Assembly (NCBI RefSeq): GCF_002938435.1
Contig: NZ_POQT01000004.1
Span: forward strand, 116,970 to 180,969
Reading direction: 5' to 3'
From: Blastococcus saxobsidens
Lineage (GTDB): Bacteria > Actinomycetota > Actinomycetes > Mycobacteriales > Geodermatophilaceae
Length of the DNA: 64,000 bases
Shown: piece after piece, positions 41,712 to 50,316 of the stretch
Layout of the letters: each line of letters opens with the position of its first letter
Position numbering within the stretch: the stretch's first letter is position 1
Program-made: the position numbers and the translations under genes
The notes under the pieces: model-generated
Told to the model about the DNA's origin: nothing
The model's database searches: none
The model's input: the letters and a program-made list of their open reading frames with translations, nothing else

Positions 41712-42838
41712 CGCCCGTCGGCGTCGGTGCGCCAGAGCCGGACTTGTCGGACCTGGCTGGCACACTCCGGCATGTGGGGAGTCGTGGAGTAGCTATCTCG
41801 TTGTTCTCTGGCGCAGGGGGTCTCGATCTAGGGACCGAGAAGGCGGGCTATGAGGTCGCCGCGGCCGTTGAGCACAACGCCGACGCGGCGGCCACCATGG
41901 AGAAGAACTTCACGCACCTCCAGTCAGAGGTCATCCGCCGGGACATCCTCAAGGTGCCGACGAGCGAGCTGCTTCATGCTGCGGGCTTGAGCGCCGGCCA
42001 GCGTCCCGACCTTCTGATCGGCGGCCCGCCTTGCACTCCGTTCAGCAAGTCAGGTTTCTGGCTTGAGTGGAAGCGGTCGGGCCTGGACCCGGATGCCTCC
42101 TTGCTTCAGGCGTACACGCGGATCCTCGATGAGGCGAAGCCTCGGGCGTTCGTTCTTGAGAACGTCTACGCGCTGACCTACAACAACAAGGCGTCGCGGC
42201 CCGCCTATGAACGACTGCTCAGGGAGATCGACCAGGCTGGCTACCACTTCGCGGCCAAGGTCCTCAACGCAGCCGACCTCGGGGTTCCGCAGGCACGGCC
42301 GAGGCTCTTCGTCGTGGGCGTTCCCAAAGGCGAGAAGCTTCCGGAGTTGCCCGAGGCTAAGCACGGTGGAAGCTGGGAGCGGCGAGTCACCGGGTCGTCT
42401 GACCGACCTCATGTGACGGCGGGGGAGGCCCTCGCCGGACTGGTGACGGAGCCGGAGCCGGAGGAGCAACTCCGAGGGCAGTACGCCCACCTGCTCGCCG
42501 ACATCCCGCCGGGCGGCAACTACCTCCACTACACGGCCGAGAAGGGTCACCCCGACCCGCTGTTCAAGTGGCGGAGCCGCTACTGGTCCTTCCTGCTCAA
42601 GCTCGATCCGGACAAGCCGTCGCCGACGATCCAAGCTCAGCCCGGTCCCAACGTCGGGCCGTTTCACTGGGAGAACCGGCGGCTGCGGGTGCCCGAGATG
42701 CGGCGGCTGTTCACGTTCCCCGACGACTTCGACTTCGTCGGCACCCGATCCAGCATCCAGGCGCAGCTCGGCAACTCCGTGCCACCGCTACTGGCCCGGC
42801 AGGTTGTCGAGCGGGTCGCAGAGGTCGCTAGCAACTGA
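41708..42838 (+). CDS. DNA (cytosine-5) methyltransferase
   Basis: This 376-residue protein has the motifs of the C5 family in order: LFSGAGGLDLG (33-41), EHN (55-57), GGPPCTPFS with catalytic Cys109, ENV (151-153), QARPRLF (195-201) and QLGNSVPP near the C-terminus. Motif IV reads PPCT where PPCQ is usual. It protects the host site cut by the adjacent endonuclease. The next gene, a Vsr nuclease, repairs T:G mismatches that arise from deaminated methylcytosine. Confidence 0.92.
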   Translation: MTPVGVGAPEPDLSDLAGTLRHVGSRGVAISLFSGAGGLDLGTEKAGYEVAAAVEHNADAAATMEKNFTHLQSEVIRRDILKVPTSELLHAAGLSAGQRPDLLIGGPPCTPFSKSGFWLEWKRSGLDPDASLLQAYTRILDEAKPRAFVLENVYALTYNNKASRPAYERLLREIDQAGYHFAAKVLNAADLGVPQARPRLFVVGVPKGEKLPELPEAKHGGSWERRVTGSSDRPHVTAGEALAGLVTEPEPEEQLRGQYAHLLADIPPGGNYLHYTAEKGHPDPLFKWRSRYWSFLLKLDPDKPSPTIQAQPGPNVGPFHWENRRLRVPEMRRLFTFPDDFDFVGTRSSIQAQLGNSVPPLLARQVVERVAEVASN

Positions 42839-42841
42839 CCC

Positions 42842-43261
42842 ATGAACCGGCCTCCGCAGCCGTCCGCCTCGGCGAGAGCGGGCCGGGCGACGGCTGCGAA
42901 CAGGGGACGGGACACGCGGCTGGAGCTGGCGGTCCGCTCGCGGGTACATGCCCGAGGGCTCCGCTACTTCGTCGGTCGTCGGCCGATGCCCGGCCTGCGG
43001 AGGACAGCTGACCTCCTCTTCCCCCGGGTCCGCGTCGTTGTCCTGCTGGACGGCTGCTACTGGCACGGCTGCCCTGAGCACTTTCGGATGCCGACCGCGA
43101 ACCCCGGCTACTGGCCGGCCAAGATCGCACGGAACGTCGCTCGGGACCGGGAGACCGACGAGAAGCTCACCGAGGCTGGGTGGCGGGTCCTCCGGTTCTG
43201 GGAGCACGAGGACCCCGACGACATCGCCTGCGAGATCGAGCGGGCGGTCCGTCAGGCATGA
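42842..43261 (+). CDS. vsr: Very short patch repair endonuclease
   Basis: This 139-residue protein is of the Vsr family, with ADLLFP (Asp57), LLDGCYWHGCPEHF (His75, His80) and RNVARDRETDEKL. It nicks T:G mismatches within the methylation site and so limits mutation from the upstream C5 methyltransferase. It starts 3 bases after that gene and shares the operon. Confidence 0.9.
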   Translation: MNRPPQPSASARAGRATAANRGRDTRLELAVRSRVHARGLRYFVGRRPMPGLRRTADLLFPRVRVVVLLDGCYWHGCPEHFRMPTANPGYWPAKIARNVARDRETDEKLTEAGWRVLRFWEHEDPDDIACEIERAVRQA

Positions 43262-43536
43262 GCGTGAGCCGCAACGGCTTCCAGGGCACGGGATCGCAGC
43301 TCACCGAGCGGGCAGTCACCAAGGACTTCCTCGGCCGAGTCGCAGCATTGCTCGCCCCACTGGTCTTCGCGCCAGGCGACCCAGCCTTGGTCGGAGTCGA
43401 GGTCAAGGGCGAGCACGACGTTCGCGCCGTCGGCGACGAGCTGGACGCCGAAGTAGCCACCGGCAAGGGAGACCACCTTGCCGCCGGTTGCATCGGCGGC
43501 CTTGTCGATCTCCTGCAAGTAGGCCGGGTACTCCAC
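43252..43536 (-). CDS. Hypothetical protein convergent with vsr
   Basis: The GTG at 43536 follows TTAGGAGAG with ideal spacing, so I prefer it to a TTG at 43578. The 94-residue acidic protein has GGKVVSLAGGYFGVQLVADG and VVLALDLDSDQGWVAW, a small alpha/beta fold. It is unknown. Its 3' end overlaps the last 10 bases of vsr on the other strand. Confidence 0.6.
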   Translation of the reverse strand: MEYPAYLQEIDKAADATGGKVVSLAGGYFGVQLVADGANVVLALDLDSDQGWVAWREDQWGEQCCDSAEEVLGDCPLGELRSRALEAVAAHAHA

Positions 43537-43682
43537 GGGCTCTCCTAATAGTCGGCCGTTGGTGGCATCTTCCCTCAAGACTCCGACAACCTCGCTGAAC
43601 CCAACGCGACGGCCGAGCGGCTGACGTCCGCTGCCTTGCGGGCTGCCTCTGAGCGATGAGCTGAGCGACCCCGGAACGCATG

Positions 43683-43720
43683 AAGCCCCCGTCCTCCGAA
43701 CGTAGGAGGGCGGGGGCCTT
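43683..43720. terminator. Strong GC hairpin near the element border
   Basis: AAGCCCCCGTCCTCC pairs with GGAGGGCGGGGGCCTT across an 8-base loop with one bulge. With A and T ends it can stop transcription from either side. It lies in the 468-bp gap 43537-44004, which holds no gene. Confidence 0.6.
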
Positions 43721-43856
43721 CGTCGTCACCTCGGCGGCCATCGTGGAGGGCCTGAAGAGTCACCCGGCGGTCGTTGCCCGGCAGACGAGGGCGGCGTGGA
43801 GGCCCAGTGCGGAGGCCTGGTCGACCCTTCCGACCGGCCTACCGACGGTCGAGGTT

Positions 43857-43889
43857 GTGCCATCTGCGTGCCTTATCCGTGCCTTAAGC
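43857..43889. repeat. Three 11-bp direct repeats beside tRNA-Gly
   Basis: GTGCCATCTGC, GTGCCTTATCC and GTGCCTTAAGC start at 43857, 43868 and 43879, an exact 11-bp step that places them on one face of the helix. Repeats like these bind recombinases or initiators. They lie about 115 bases from the 3' end of the tRNA gene, so they are candidate integrase arm sites of the element. Confidence 0.55.
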
Positions 43890-44004
43890 AGCGGCCAAAC
43901 GCGGTGGTCAGGGGTCAACAGGGGGCAGCATCGTCAAGGCAAGGAAGGAGTGGTGCGGCCCGGTTGAGCTGCACAAACGGGCATACGAGCTGGTCAGTGG
44001 GTGG

Positions 44005-44075
44005 AGCGGGTGACCGGGATCGAACCGGCATGGCCAGCTTGGAAGGCTGGGGCTCTACCATTGAGCTACACCCGC
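44005..44075 (-). tRNA. tRNA-Gly (anticodon TCC)
   Basis: The minus strand gives an acceptor stem GCGGGTG/CACCCGC, a D arm AGCTCAATGGTAGAGC, an anticodon loop CTTCCAA and a T arm with GGTTCGATCC. CCA is not encoded. Its 3' end points to the element side, the usual arrangement when an integrative element uses a tRNA gene as its target. Confidence 0.93.
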
Positions 44076-44259
44076 GAGACCACGTGAGGGAACGCGTTCC
44101 CTCACCGTGAAGGAGTGCAGCCGATCCGGATCAGCAGCGCTCCCAGTCCGGACAAAGGGTAGCGCGCAGGGGTGCGGCGGCTGCGGGGGCGTGCGGCAGC
44201 AGCGGCTGAGCCTGGCGCTGAGTGGTCAGGCCGCCTCCGGCGACCACGCCCCGTCGTGC

Positions 44260-44928
44260 TCAGGCGGTTCCTTCGCCGACCAGGTCGGCGAAGACCACGA
44301 CGTTGTCCTCGTAGCTGCGCTCAGCCTGGTCGAACGAGCCGCCACAGGTGATCAGTCGCAGCCCGGCGTGGTCGAGGTCGCCGTACACCTGTTCCGTCGG
44401 GAACTCCCCTTTGGGGAACTGTTCCACCCGCTGCACCTCGAAGACGGCGAGCCGGCCGTCCTCGCGGGTCACCACCACCTCGTCACCCGGCACCAGGGAC
44501 CGGAGCTCGTAGAACACCCCGGGGGCACCCTCCCAGTCGACGTGACCGGCGACGATGGCCGGGCCCAGCTCGCCCGGAGTCGGCGCACCGGTGTACCAGC
44601 CGGCCGGGAAGCCTGCCGGAGGAACCTCGAGCGTGCCGTCGTCGAGCAACCCGAGGTCCATCAGCCCGGAGTCCACGCCGATCGCAGGGATCGAGAGGTG
44701 AACGGGTGCGGATCTCTGCATCGTCGAGGCGGGCGCGATGCTCGGTGGTGCTTCGCCGGACCGTTCGCTCGGTGGGGCGGCCGCCGTGCTGGTTCCGCCG
44801 GAACAGGCCGGTAGGCCGGCGACCATCAGCGCCAGCATGGCGGCACCGATGAGCCGGAGCCCGGCTCGGCCGCGCCTCTCCGGACGGTCTCGGCGGGTAC
44901 GGAGGTCGGCACGCCCGATAGGGATCAA
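44260..44928 (-). CDS. Sortase (class E/F-like)
   Basis: The TTG at 44928 overlaps the stop of the upstream gene (TTGA) and gives 222 residues. A basic N-terminus and a hydrophobic stretch end in GLPAC, a possible lipobox. The sortase fold has GHVDWEG with His near 125, LITCGG with Cys near 193, and RSYEDNVVVFADL with Arg. Sortases link proteins to the wall; its likely client is the DUF3494 protein made just before it. Confidence 0.82.
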   Translation of the reverse strand: MIPIGRADLRTRRDRPERRGRAGLRLIGAAMLALMVAGLPACSGGTSTAAAPPSERSGEAPPSIAPASTMQRSAPVHLSIPAIGVDSGLMDLGLLDDGTLEVPPAGFPAGWYTGAPTPGELGPAIVAGHVDWEGAPGVFYELRSLVPGDEVVVTREDGRLAVFEVQRVEQFPKGEFPTEQVYGDLDHAGLRLITCGGSFDQAERSYEDNVVVFADLVGEGTA

Positions 44929-45932
44929 GGGGCCTGTCGCTGCAGTCGCGCCATGTCGGCGCTGCCGTCCCCGGCGTCCACGGATCCGACCGGCACCCTC
45001 GAGACCTGGCCGGAGCCCGGACGGCCCGACGTCCCGGTCGAGCCCGAACCCGCCGGCGCGGCGCTCGTCGACGTGTCGTCGGTCGTGTCGTCGGTCGTGT
45101 CGACCGTCGTGTCGACCGTCGTGTCGACCGTCGTGTCGACCGTCGTGTCGACCGGCGCGCACGCAGGTCGCGTGATCGTGTTGTCATCCAGGGTGACCGC
45201 ACCGGTGCGGGCCAGGACCCGCCCCTGGATCGTCGTTCCGGTCGTCACCGTGATGCTGATGTTCGCCATGATCGTGCCCACGAACGTGGACCCCGTGCCG
45301 AGCTCCGCGGAGCTGCCGACCTGCCAGAAGACGTTGCACGCCTGCGCCCCGTTGATCAGTAGGACGGAGCTGGCCGACGCGGTCGTCAGGGTCGTGGAGG
45401 TCTGGAAGACGAACTGCGCCGTGGGGTCCCCGCCGGCATCCAGCACCAGCGGGCCGGTGATGCCGAAGGTGCCGTCAGCACTGTCGTAGACGCCGGGCAG
45501 CTTGGTGGTCGAGCCGAGCTCCGTGGGCACCTCCGTGCTCGGGCTCTGGCCGGCGGCGACGCCGTAGGCCACCGTCAGGTCCTCCTGGGCCTTCTCCGCC
45601 ACCGCGTCAGCAAGGTGGACGGTTCCGCCGGTCTGGGTGACCCCCAGCGCTCCCGGTGTGTACGAGCCGGTCGGGTCGGACCCGATGTCACCGTGGACGG
45701 TAGTCACGGCCGTGTCCGCGTTCGTGACCCCCGTCGCTGCGAGGACGGCGAAGCTGCCGGCCGTTCCGAGCGTGACCGCCGAGACGGCGGCCCGGGAGTC
45801 GTTCTGCTGCATCACCACGAGCGCCGCGGCGACCGAGACGGCCAGCGCCACGCCCGAGCCACGCCGGAGACGGCCTCCCCGGGAGAGGGAACCGCCACGA
45901 GCGGTCGTTTCGAAGCTGTCCGGGACCGACAT
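44925..45932 (-). CDS. DUF3494 ice-binding-like secreted protein
   Basis: The ATG at 45932 is chosen because GGAGGGGAG lies 10-18 bases upstream. The 335 residues have a signal-like span (about 30-50), then LGTAGSFAVLAATGVTNA, CNVFWQVGSSAELGTGSTF and GRVLARTGAVTLDDNTIT, the hallmarks of the DUF3494 beta-solenoid. Some relatives bind ice, others act in adhesion. A VDTT repeat stretch and a tail with VPVGSVDAGDG follow. The tail may be the signal for the coupled sortase. Confidence 0.83.
   Translation of the reverse strand: MSVPDSFETTARGGSLSRGGRLRRGSGVALAVSVAAALVVMQQNDSRAAVSAVTLGTAGSFAVLAATGVTNADTAVTTVHGDIGSDPTGSYTPGALGVTQTGGTVHLADAVAEKAQEDLTVAYGVAAGQSPSTEVPTELGSTTKLPGVYDSADGTFGITGPLVLDAGGDPTAQFVFQTSTTLTTASASSVLLINGAQACNVFWQVGSSAELGTGSTFVGTIMANISITVTTGTTIQGRVLARTGAVTLDDNTITRPACAPVDTTVDTTVDTTVDTTVDTTDDTTDDTSTSAAPAGSGSTGTSGRPGSGQVSRVPVGSVDAGDGSADMARLQRQAP
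45069..45153. repeat. 12-bp tandem repeats coding for VDTT
   Basis: About seven units of GTCGACACGACG (minus strand), the first ones identical, spell VDTT and then TTDD in the stalk of the DUF3494 protein. The number of units may vary between strains. Confidence 0.8.
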
Positions 45933-46149
45933 CACGTCGGCGCTCCCCTCCTGGCCGGCGGGCCAGACGTCTGCATACCCGAGGACGGTGCCGACGGCGT
46001 GTCGACCCGAGAAGCCCCCCAGTGGCCGCAGGTTAACTCCGTGGGTGACGAATCGACTGCATACGGTCATCGCGGGGTGTTGGTGCCGGACCACCCCACG
46101 GCCGGGGCGATCGCCGCCAGGGGTGGAGTGTCGCCGCTACCGTCGCGGC

Positions 46150-47604
46150 GTGCCCGACACCACGTGGCTGGACGCCACCGCGCAGGCAGCTCTCGTCCGG
46201 GCCGGTGATGCCACCCCGGCCGAGCTCGTCGAGGCCGCCATCGAGCGGATCGAGCGGGTGAACCCCCAGCTGGACGCGGTGCTGCGGGAGCGGTTCGACG
46301 CCGCTCGCACGGAGGTCCGCGGCGACCTCCCGGACGGTCCGTTCCGCGGCGTCCCGCTGCTGCTCAAGGACCTGGGCTGCCACGTCGCCGGCGAGGAGAC
46401 CCACTACGGCACGTCGTTCCTCCGCGACGCCGGCGTCCGGTGGCCGAACGACAGCCACCTCGCGCAGCGGTTCCGGGCAGCGGGCTTCGTCGTCCTCGGC
46501 CGCACGAACGTGCCGGAGTTCGGCACGACGATCACCACCGAGCCGGCCGCGAACCCACCGGCCCGCAACCCCTTCGACACCGGCCGCTCGACCGGGGGCT
46601 CCAGCGGCGGCTCGGCGGCGGCGGTCGCCGCCGGACTGGTCCCGGTCGCCCACGCCAACGACGGCGGGGGCTCGATCCGCATCCCGGCCGCTGCGTGCGG
46701 GCTGGTCGGGCTGAAGCCGACGCGAGCCCGGGTCAGCCAGGGCCCGGACGTGGGGGAGAGCTGGGCCGGCGCCACGATCGACGGCGTCGTCACCCGCTCG
46801 GTGCGCGACACCGCCGCCGTGCTGGACCTGATCGCCGGGCCGATGCCCGGTGACCCATACGTCGCCCCGTCGCTGCCGCGGCCGCTGACCGAGGAGGTGG
46901 GGACACCCGTCGGCCGGCTGCGCGTCGGTCTGCTGGACGCCGCCCCGGGGGAGCAGTACCTCGACGACCCGGCGTGCCGCGCAGCGGTGGAGCGGGCCGG
47001 CCGGCTGCTGGCCGACCTCGGCTGCGACGTCGAGCCCGGATCGCCGGAGGCCATGTTCGAGCCGCTCTTCCCGCGCTTCTTCACCACCACCATCGCCGCC
47101 GACGTCGCACTGACGCTCTCCGCCCTCGAGCGCTCGGCGCTGGGCCGGCCGGTGGAGGACACCGAGCTCGAGCCGCGCAACGCCATGTACCGCGCCGTCG
47201 GGCGGAAGCTCTCCGCCGAGGACTACGTCGGGGCGCGGGCCTGGCTCGGGGTGTGGTCCCGCCGGATGGCCGGCTGGTGGGCGCCGTCCGGGCTCGGCGG
47301 CCAGGGGTTCGACCTCCTGGTGACGCCGACGATCGCCGCGCGGCCGCCCGAGCTGGGCTGGTTCACCGCGGGCGGCGACAAGGAGGAAGGGCGGCGGATC
47401 AACAGCCTCATGCCCTACACCGCGCAGTTCAACGTCACCGGTCAGCCGGCGATCAGCCTGCCGCTGCACTGGACCGACGAAGGGCTGCCCATCGGCGTCC
47501 AGCTGGTCGCGGCCTCGGGGCGCGAGGACGTGCTGGTGCGGGTCGCCGCGGCCCTGGAAGAGGCGGCACCGTGGGCCGACCGCCGTCCGGCGGTGTCGGT
47601 CTGA
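46150..47604 (+). CDS. Amidase (amidase signature family)
   Basis: This 484-residue enzyme hydrolyses carboxylic amides; the substrate is unknown. The Ser-cisSer-Lys triad is present: Lys73 in LLLKDLGC, the Gly/Ser-rich GRSTGGSSGGSAAAVAAG near 147-163 and the nucleophile in DGGGSIRIPA near 175. QPAISLPL and GVQLVA close the fold. The GTG is chosen as the first start that keeps the normal N-terminus. The upstream gap 45933-46149 separates it from the divergent DUF3494 gene. Confidence 0.87.
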   Translation: MPDTTWLDATAQAALVRAGDATPAELVEAAIERIERVNPQLDAVLRERFDAARTEVRGDLPDGPFRGVPLLLKDLGCHVAGEETHYGTSFLRDAGVRWPNDSHLAQRFRAAGFVVLGRTNVPEFGTTITTEPAANPPARNPFDTGRSTGGSSGGSAAAVAAGLVPVAHANDGGGSIRIPAAACGLVGLKPTRARVSQGPDVGESWAGATIDGVVTRSVRDTAAVLDLIAGPMPGDPYVAPSLPRPLTEEVGTPVGRLRVGLLDAAPGEQYLDDPACRAAVERAGRLLADLGCDVEPGSPEAMFEPLFPRFFTTTIAADVALTLSALERSALGRPVEDTELEPRNAMYRAVGRKLSAEDYVGARAWLGVWSRRMAGWWAPSGLGGQGFDLLVTPTIAARPPELGWFTAGGDKEEGRRINSLMPYTAQFNVTGQPAISLPLHWTDEGLPIGVQLVAASGREDVLVRVAAALEEAAPWADRRPAVSV

Positions 47605-47666
47605 GCAGGCCGGACGGGGCGGGCGTACGGGGCGGCTCGGCCGACCGGCCTAGACTCGAGCGGCCA

Positions 47667-47740
47667 CGGGGTGTGGCGCAGCTTGGTAGCGCACCTGCTT
47701 TGGGAGCAGGGGGCCGCAGGTTCAAATCCTGTCACCCCGA
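47667..47740 (+). tRNA. tRNA-Pro (anticodon TGG)
   Basis: Acceptor CGGGGTG/CACCCCG, D arm GCGCAGCTTGGTAGCGC, anticodon loop CTTTGGGA and T arm GGTTCAAATCC. An encoded CCA follows at 47741-47743. Confidence 0.94.
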
Positions 47741-47752
47741 CCAGGTCGTGCT

Positions 47753-47778
47753 GCAGGCTCACATCCTGCCCCCCGACA
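47753..47778. repeat. Imperfect copy of the tRNA-Pro 3' end
   Basis: GCAGGCTCACATCCTG followed by CCCCCCGAC repeats the T-arm and acceptor end of tRNA-Pro (47716-47741) with about three substitutions and one gap. It may be the scar of an integration event. Confidence 0.5.
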
Positions 47779-47907
47779 GCGCGCGTCGCGGGGTGCGCAT
47801 CCCGCCCCCGCGCCCGTGCCTCTGACGTCCGTAGACTCGGGGGTCGACCGGCGCCGTCGGAGCACTCTGGCGCCCCATCCGCTGTCTTACCGAGGAGCAC
47901 TGCCGCT

Positions 47908-49332
47908 GTGAAGAGCACCATCGAGGAACTGGGCCCCACGCGGGTCCGGATGGCGATCGAGGTGGCATGGGGGGACCTGGACCACGCCTTCGGTGAGGTC
48001 TACAAGGAGCTGGGCAAGCAGGTCCGCGTCCCCGGGTTCCGCCCCGGCAAGGTGCCCAACCGCGTCCTCGACCAGCGGATCGGCCGCCCCGTCGTCCTCG
48101 AGCAGGTCGTGCAGCACGCCATCCCGGAGATCTACTCCGAGGTCGTGCGCGAGAACCAGGTCCGCGTCCTGGGCCAGCCCGACGTCGAGGTGACCCGCCT
48201 GGACGACAACGACACCCTGGCGTTCACCGCCGAGGTCGACGTCGCCCCGCAGCTGGAGCTCCCCGCGCTGGACTCCCTCGCCGTGACCGTCGAGGACGTC
48301 GAGGTCACCGACGAGGAGATCGACCAGCAGGTCACGGTCATGCGCGAGCGCTTCGGCATGCTGCAGTCGGTCGAGCGCCCCGCGCAGGAGGGCGACTTCG
48401 TCTCCATCGACCTCGAGGCCACGCTGAACGGCGAGGTCCTGGAGGACGGCTCCACCACCGGCATGTCCTACGAGGTCGGCTCCGGCAACCTCATGGAGGG
48501 CCTGGACGACGCCGTGAAGGGGCTCTCGGCCGAGGAGTCGAAGACCTTCCAGACCGCGCTGCTGTCCGGCCCGAACGCCGGTGAGTCCGCCGACGTCACC
48601 GTCACCGTCCGCTCGGTGAAGGAGAAGGAGCTGCCGGAGCTGGACGACGAGTTCGCCCAGACCGCCAGCGAGTTCGACACGCTCGCAGAGCTCCGCGAGG
48701 ACGTCCGCACCCGCCTGTCGCGCACCAAGGTCATCGGCCAGGGCGCGCAGGCCCGCGACAAGCTGGTCGAGCACCTGCTTCAGACCATCGAGGTCCCGAT
48801 CCCGGAGACCCTGGTCGAGCGCGAGGTCGAGTGGCGCAACCGGGCCTTCGAGAACGAGCTGCGCCAGGCCGGCATGGACTGGGACGCCTTCCTGCAGATG
48901 TCCGGTGTCGAGAGTCGCGAGGACTACGACGCCGAGCAGAAGAAGAACGTCGAGGAGGCGGTCAAGACCCAGTTCATCCTCGACGCGATCGCCGACGCCC
49001 GTGAGGTCACCGTCGACAACGACGACCTCTCGGCGCAGATCATGGCTCAGGCCCAGCGCAACCGGATGAGCCCGGAGCAGTACGCCCAGCAGCTGCAGCA
49101 GTCGGGCAACATCGCCGAGTTCGTCGCCGACGTGCGCCGGACGAAGACGCTCGCCCAGCTGCTCGAGCAGACGACGATCACCGACGCGTCGGGCAACACC
49201 GTCGACCTCGAGGCGCTGCGCCCCAAGACGGTCCAGGCTTCTGCCGCCGAGGAGGCCACCTCCGAGGACGCCGACGAGGACGCCGACGAGGCCGCCGCCG
49301 ACGAGGCCCCGGCCGAGGACGCCGACAAGTAA
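47908..49332 (+). CDS. tig: Trigger factor
   Basis: This 474-residue ribosome-bound chaperone and peptidyl-prolyl isomerase meets nascent chains. The ribosome-binding signature GFRPGKVP is near residue 44. The PPIase domain lies at about 160-240 with GDFVSIDLEA. A long helical chaperone domain and an acidic Glu/Asp/Ala tail follow. GTG start with GAGGAG ten bases upstream. It is followed by clpP genes as in most actinobacteria. Confidence 0.96.
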   Translation: MKSTIEELGPTRVRMAIEVAWGDLDHAFGEVYKELGKQVRVPGFRPGKVPNRVLDQRIGRPVVLEQVVQHAIPEIYSEVVRENQVRVLGQPDVEVTRLDDNDTLAFTAEVDVAPQLELPALDSLAVTVEDVEVTDEEIDQQVTVMRERFGMLQSVERPAQEGDFVSIDLEATLNGEVLEDGSTTGMSYEVGSGNLMEGLDDAVKGLSAEESKTFQTALLSGPNAGESADVTVTVRSVKEKELPELDDEFAQTASEFDTLAELREDVRTRLSRTKVIGQGAQARDKLVEHLLQTIEVPIPETLVEREVEWRNRAFENELRQAGMDWDAFLQMSGVESREDYDAEQKKNVEEAVKTQFILDAIADAREVTVDNDDLSAQIMAQAQRNRMSPEQYAQQLQQSGNIAEFVADVRRTKTLAQLLEQTTITDASGNTVDLEALRPKTVQASAAEEATSEDADEDADEAAADEAPAEDADK

Positions 49333-49345
49333 AGGACCCCCAGAA

Positions 49346-49399
49346 GGACCCCGTCCTCCCCGCCGCTCGCAAGCTCGCGGCGGTGCCCGGGACGGGGCC
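49346..49399 (+). terminator. Terminator after tig
   Basis: GGACCCCGTCC (49346-49356) pairs with GGGACGGGGCC (49389-49399), with an inner CCGCCGC/GCGGCGG stem. It follows the tig stop by 14 bases and separates it from clpP1. Confidence 0.65.
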
Positions 49400-49492
49400 G
49401 TGCAGCGACGCCGACGCCGCTTCTCCCCACCCGGGGAGGGGCGGCGTCGCCGCGTCCCGCGGGTGAAGGGCGGTTTCCGCCGGTGGTCGCTG

Positions 49493-49506
49493 CGCCGACG
49501 GCGAAC
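49493..49506. promoter_or_regulatory. Possible ClgR box upstream of clpP1
   Basis: CGCCGACGGCGAAC fits the core CGCYNANRGCG with the following AAC known for ClgR targets in corynebacteria and streptomycetes. It is about 150 bases before clpP1. A TAGGGT, possibly the -10 box, lies near 49544. ClgR activates clp genes, so the site makes sense, but one match of this size is not proof. Confidence 0.45.
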
Positions 49507-49657
49507 ACCGCCCTGATCGGGACTGCGCCGTCGGAGGTCCGCGTTAGGGTCGACAGGACTCAGGCGATCGCCGGGGGGTAACCCCCGGAGGGCCGTTCCG
49601 GGCCCCGAACCACCTCGATCCACTGCCACGACGCGTCCTACGGAGGTCACCGCACCC

Positions 49658-50296
49658 GTGAGCACCACCGACCCGATCTTGGCGAGCGCACCCATGATGC
49701 GTGGCGCCAGCGGCATGATGAACCTCGGAGACTCCGTCTACGAGCGCCTGCTGCGCGAGCGGATCATCTTCCTGGGCACCCAGGTCGACGACGTCATCGC
49801 CAACCAGCTCGTCGCCCAGATGCTGCTCCTCTCCGCCGAGGACCCCAAGCAGGACATCCACCTCTACATCAACTCGCCCGGTGGCTCGGTCACCGCCGGC
49901 ATGGCCATCTACGACACGATGCAGTTCATCGACTGCGACGTCGCCACCTACGGGATGGGCCTGGCCGCCTCGATGGGCCAGTTCCTGCTGACGGCCGGCA
50001 CCAAGGGCAAGCGCTACGCCCTGCCGCACGCGCGGATCCTGATGCACCAGCCCTCGGCCGGCGTCGGCGGCACGGCCTCCGACATCGCCATCCAGGCCGA
50101 CCTGTTCCGGCGGACCAAGCAGGAGCTGTCGGAGTTGCAGTCACAACTCACCGGGCAGACCGTCGAGCGGATCCTCGAGGACTCCGACCGCGACCGCTGG
50201 TTCACCGCCCAGGAGGCCCTGGAGTACGGCTTCGTCGACCACGTGGTCAGCCGCGCGGCCATGACCGACAGCGCCAACCCGGTCTCCGACAACTGA
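49658..50296 (+). CDS. clpP1: ATP-dependent Clp protease proteolytic subunit 1
   Basis: This 212-residue serine protease has the nucleophile in GLAASMGQF (near 105), His in LMHQPSAG and the acidic partner downstream. Actinobacteria need both ClpP1 and ClpP2 to form the active chamber served by ClpX and ClpC1. It begins with GTG after CGGAGGTCACC. clpP2 follows after 20 bases. Confidence 0.96.
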   Translation: MSTTDPILASAPMMRGASGMMNLGDSVYERLLRERIIFLGTQVDDVIANQLVAQMLLLSAEDPKQDIHLYINSPGGSVTAGMAIYDTMQFIDCDVATYGMGLAASMGQFLLTAGTKGKRYALPHARILMHQPSAGVGGTASDIAIQADLFRRTKQELSELQSQLTGQTVERILEDSDRDRWFTAQEALEYGFVDHVVSRAAMTDSANPVSDN

Positions 50297-50316
50297 GCCT
50301 GCGAGGACAGACGACG

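Noticed and set aside
43537..44004. An integrase gene next to tRNA-Gly
   Set aside because: No open frame here has recombinase features. If the element has an integrase, it must lie to the left of the window.
45069..45153. Tandem repeats as a possible CRISPR array
   Set aside because: The 12-bp units have no spacers and are codons of the VDTT stalk in a DUF3494 protein.
44929..45202. Longer sortase start with HDGR repeats
   Set aside because: The repeats come from the other frame of the VDTT-coding stretch. The TTGA overlap at 44925-44928 gives a normal sortase length.
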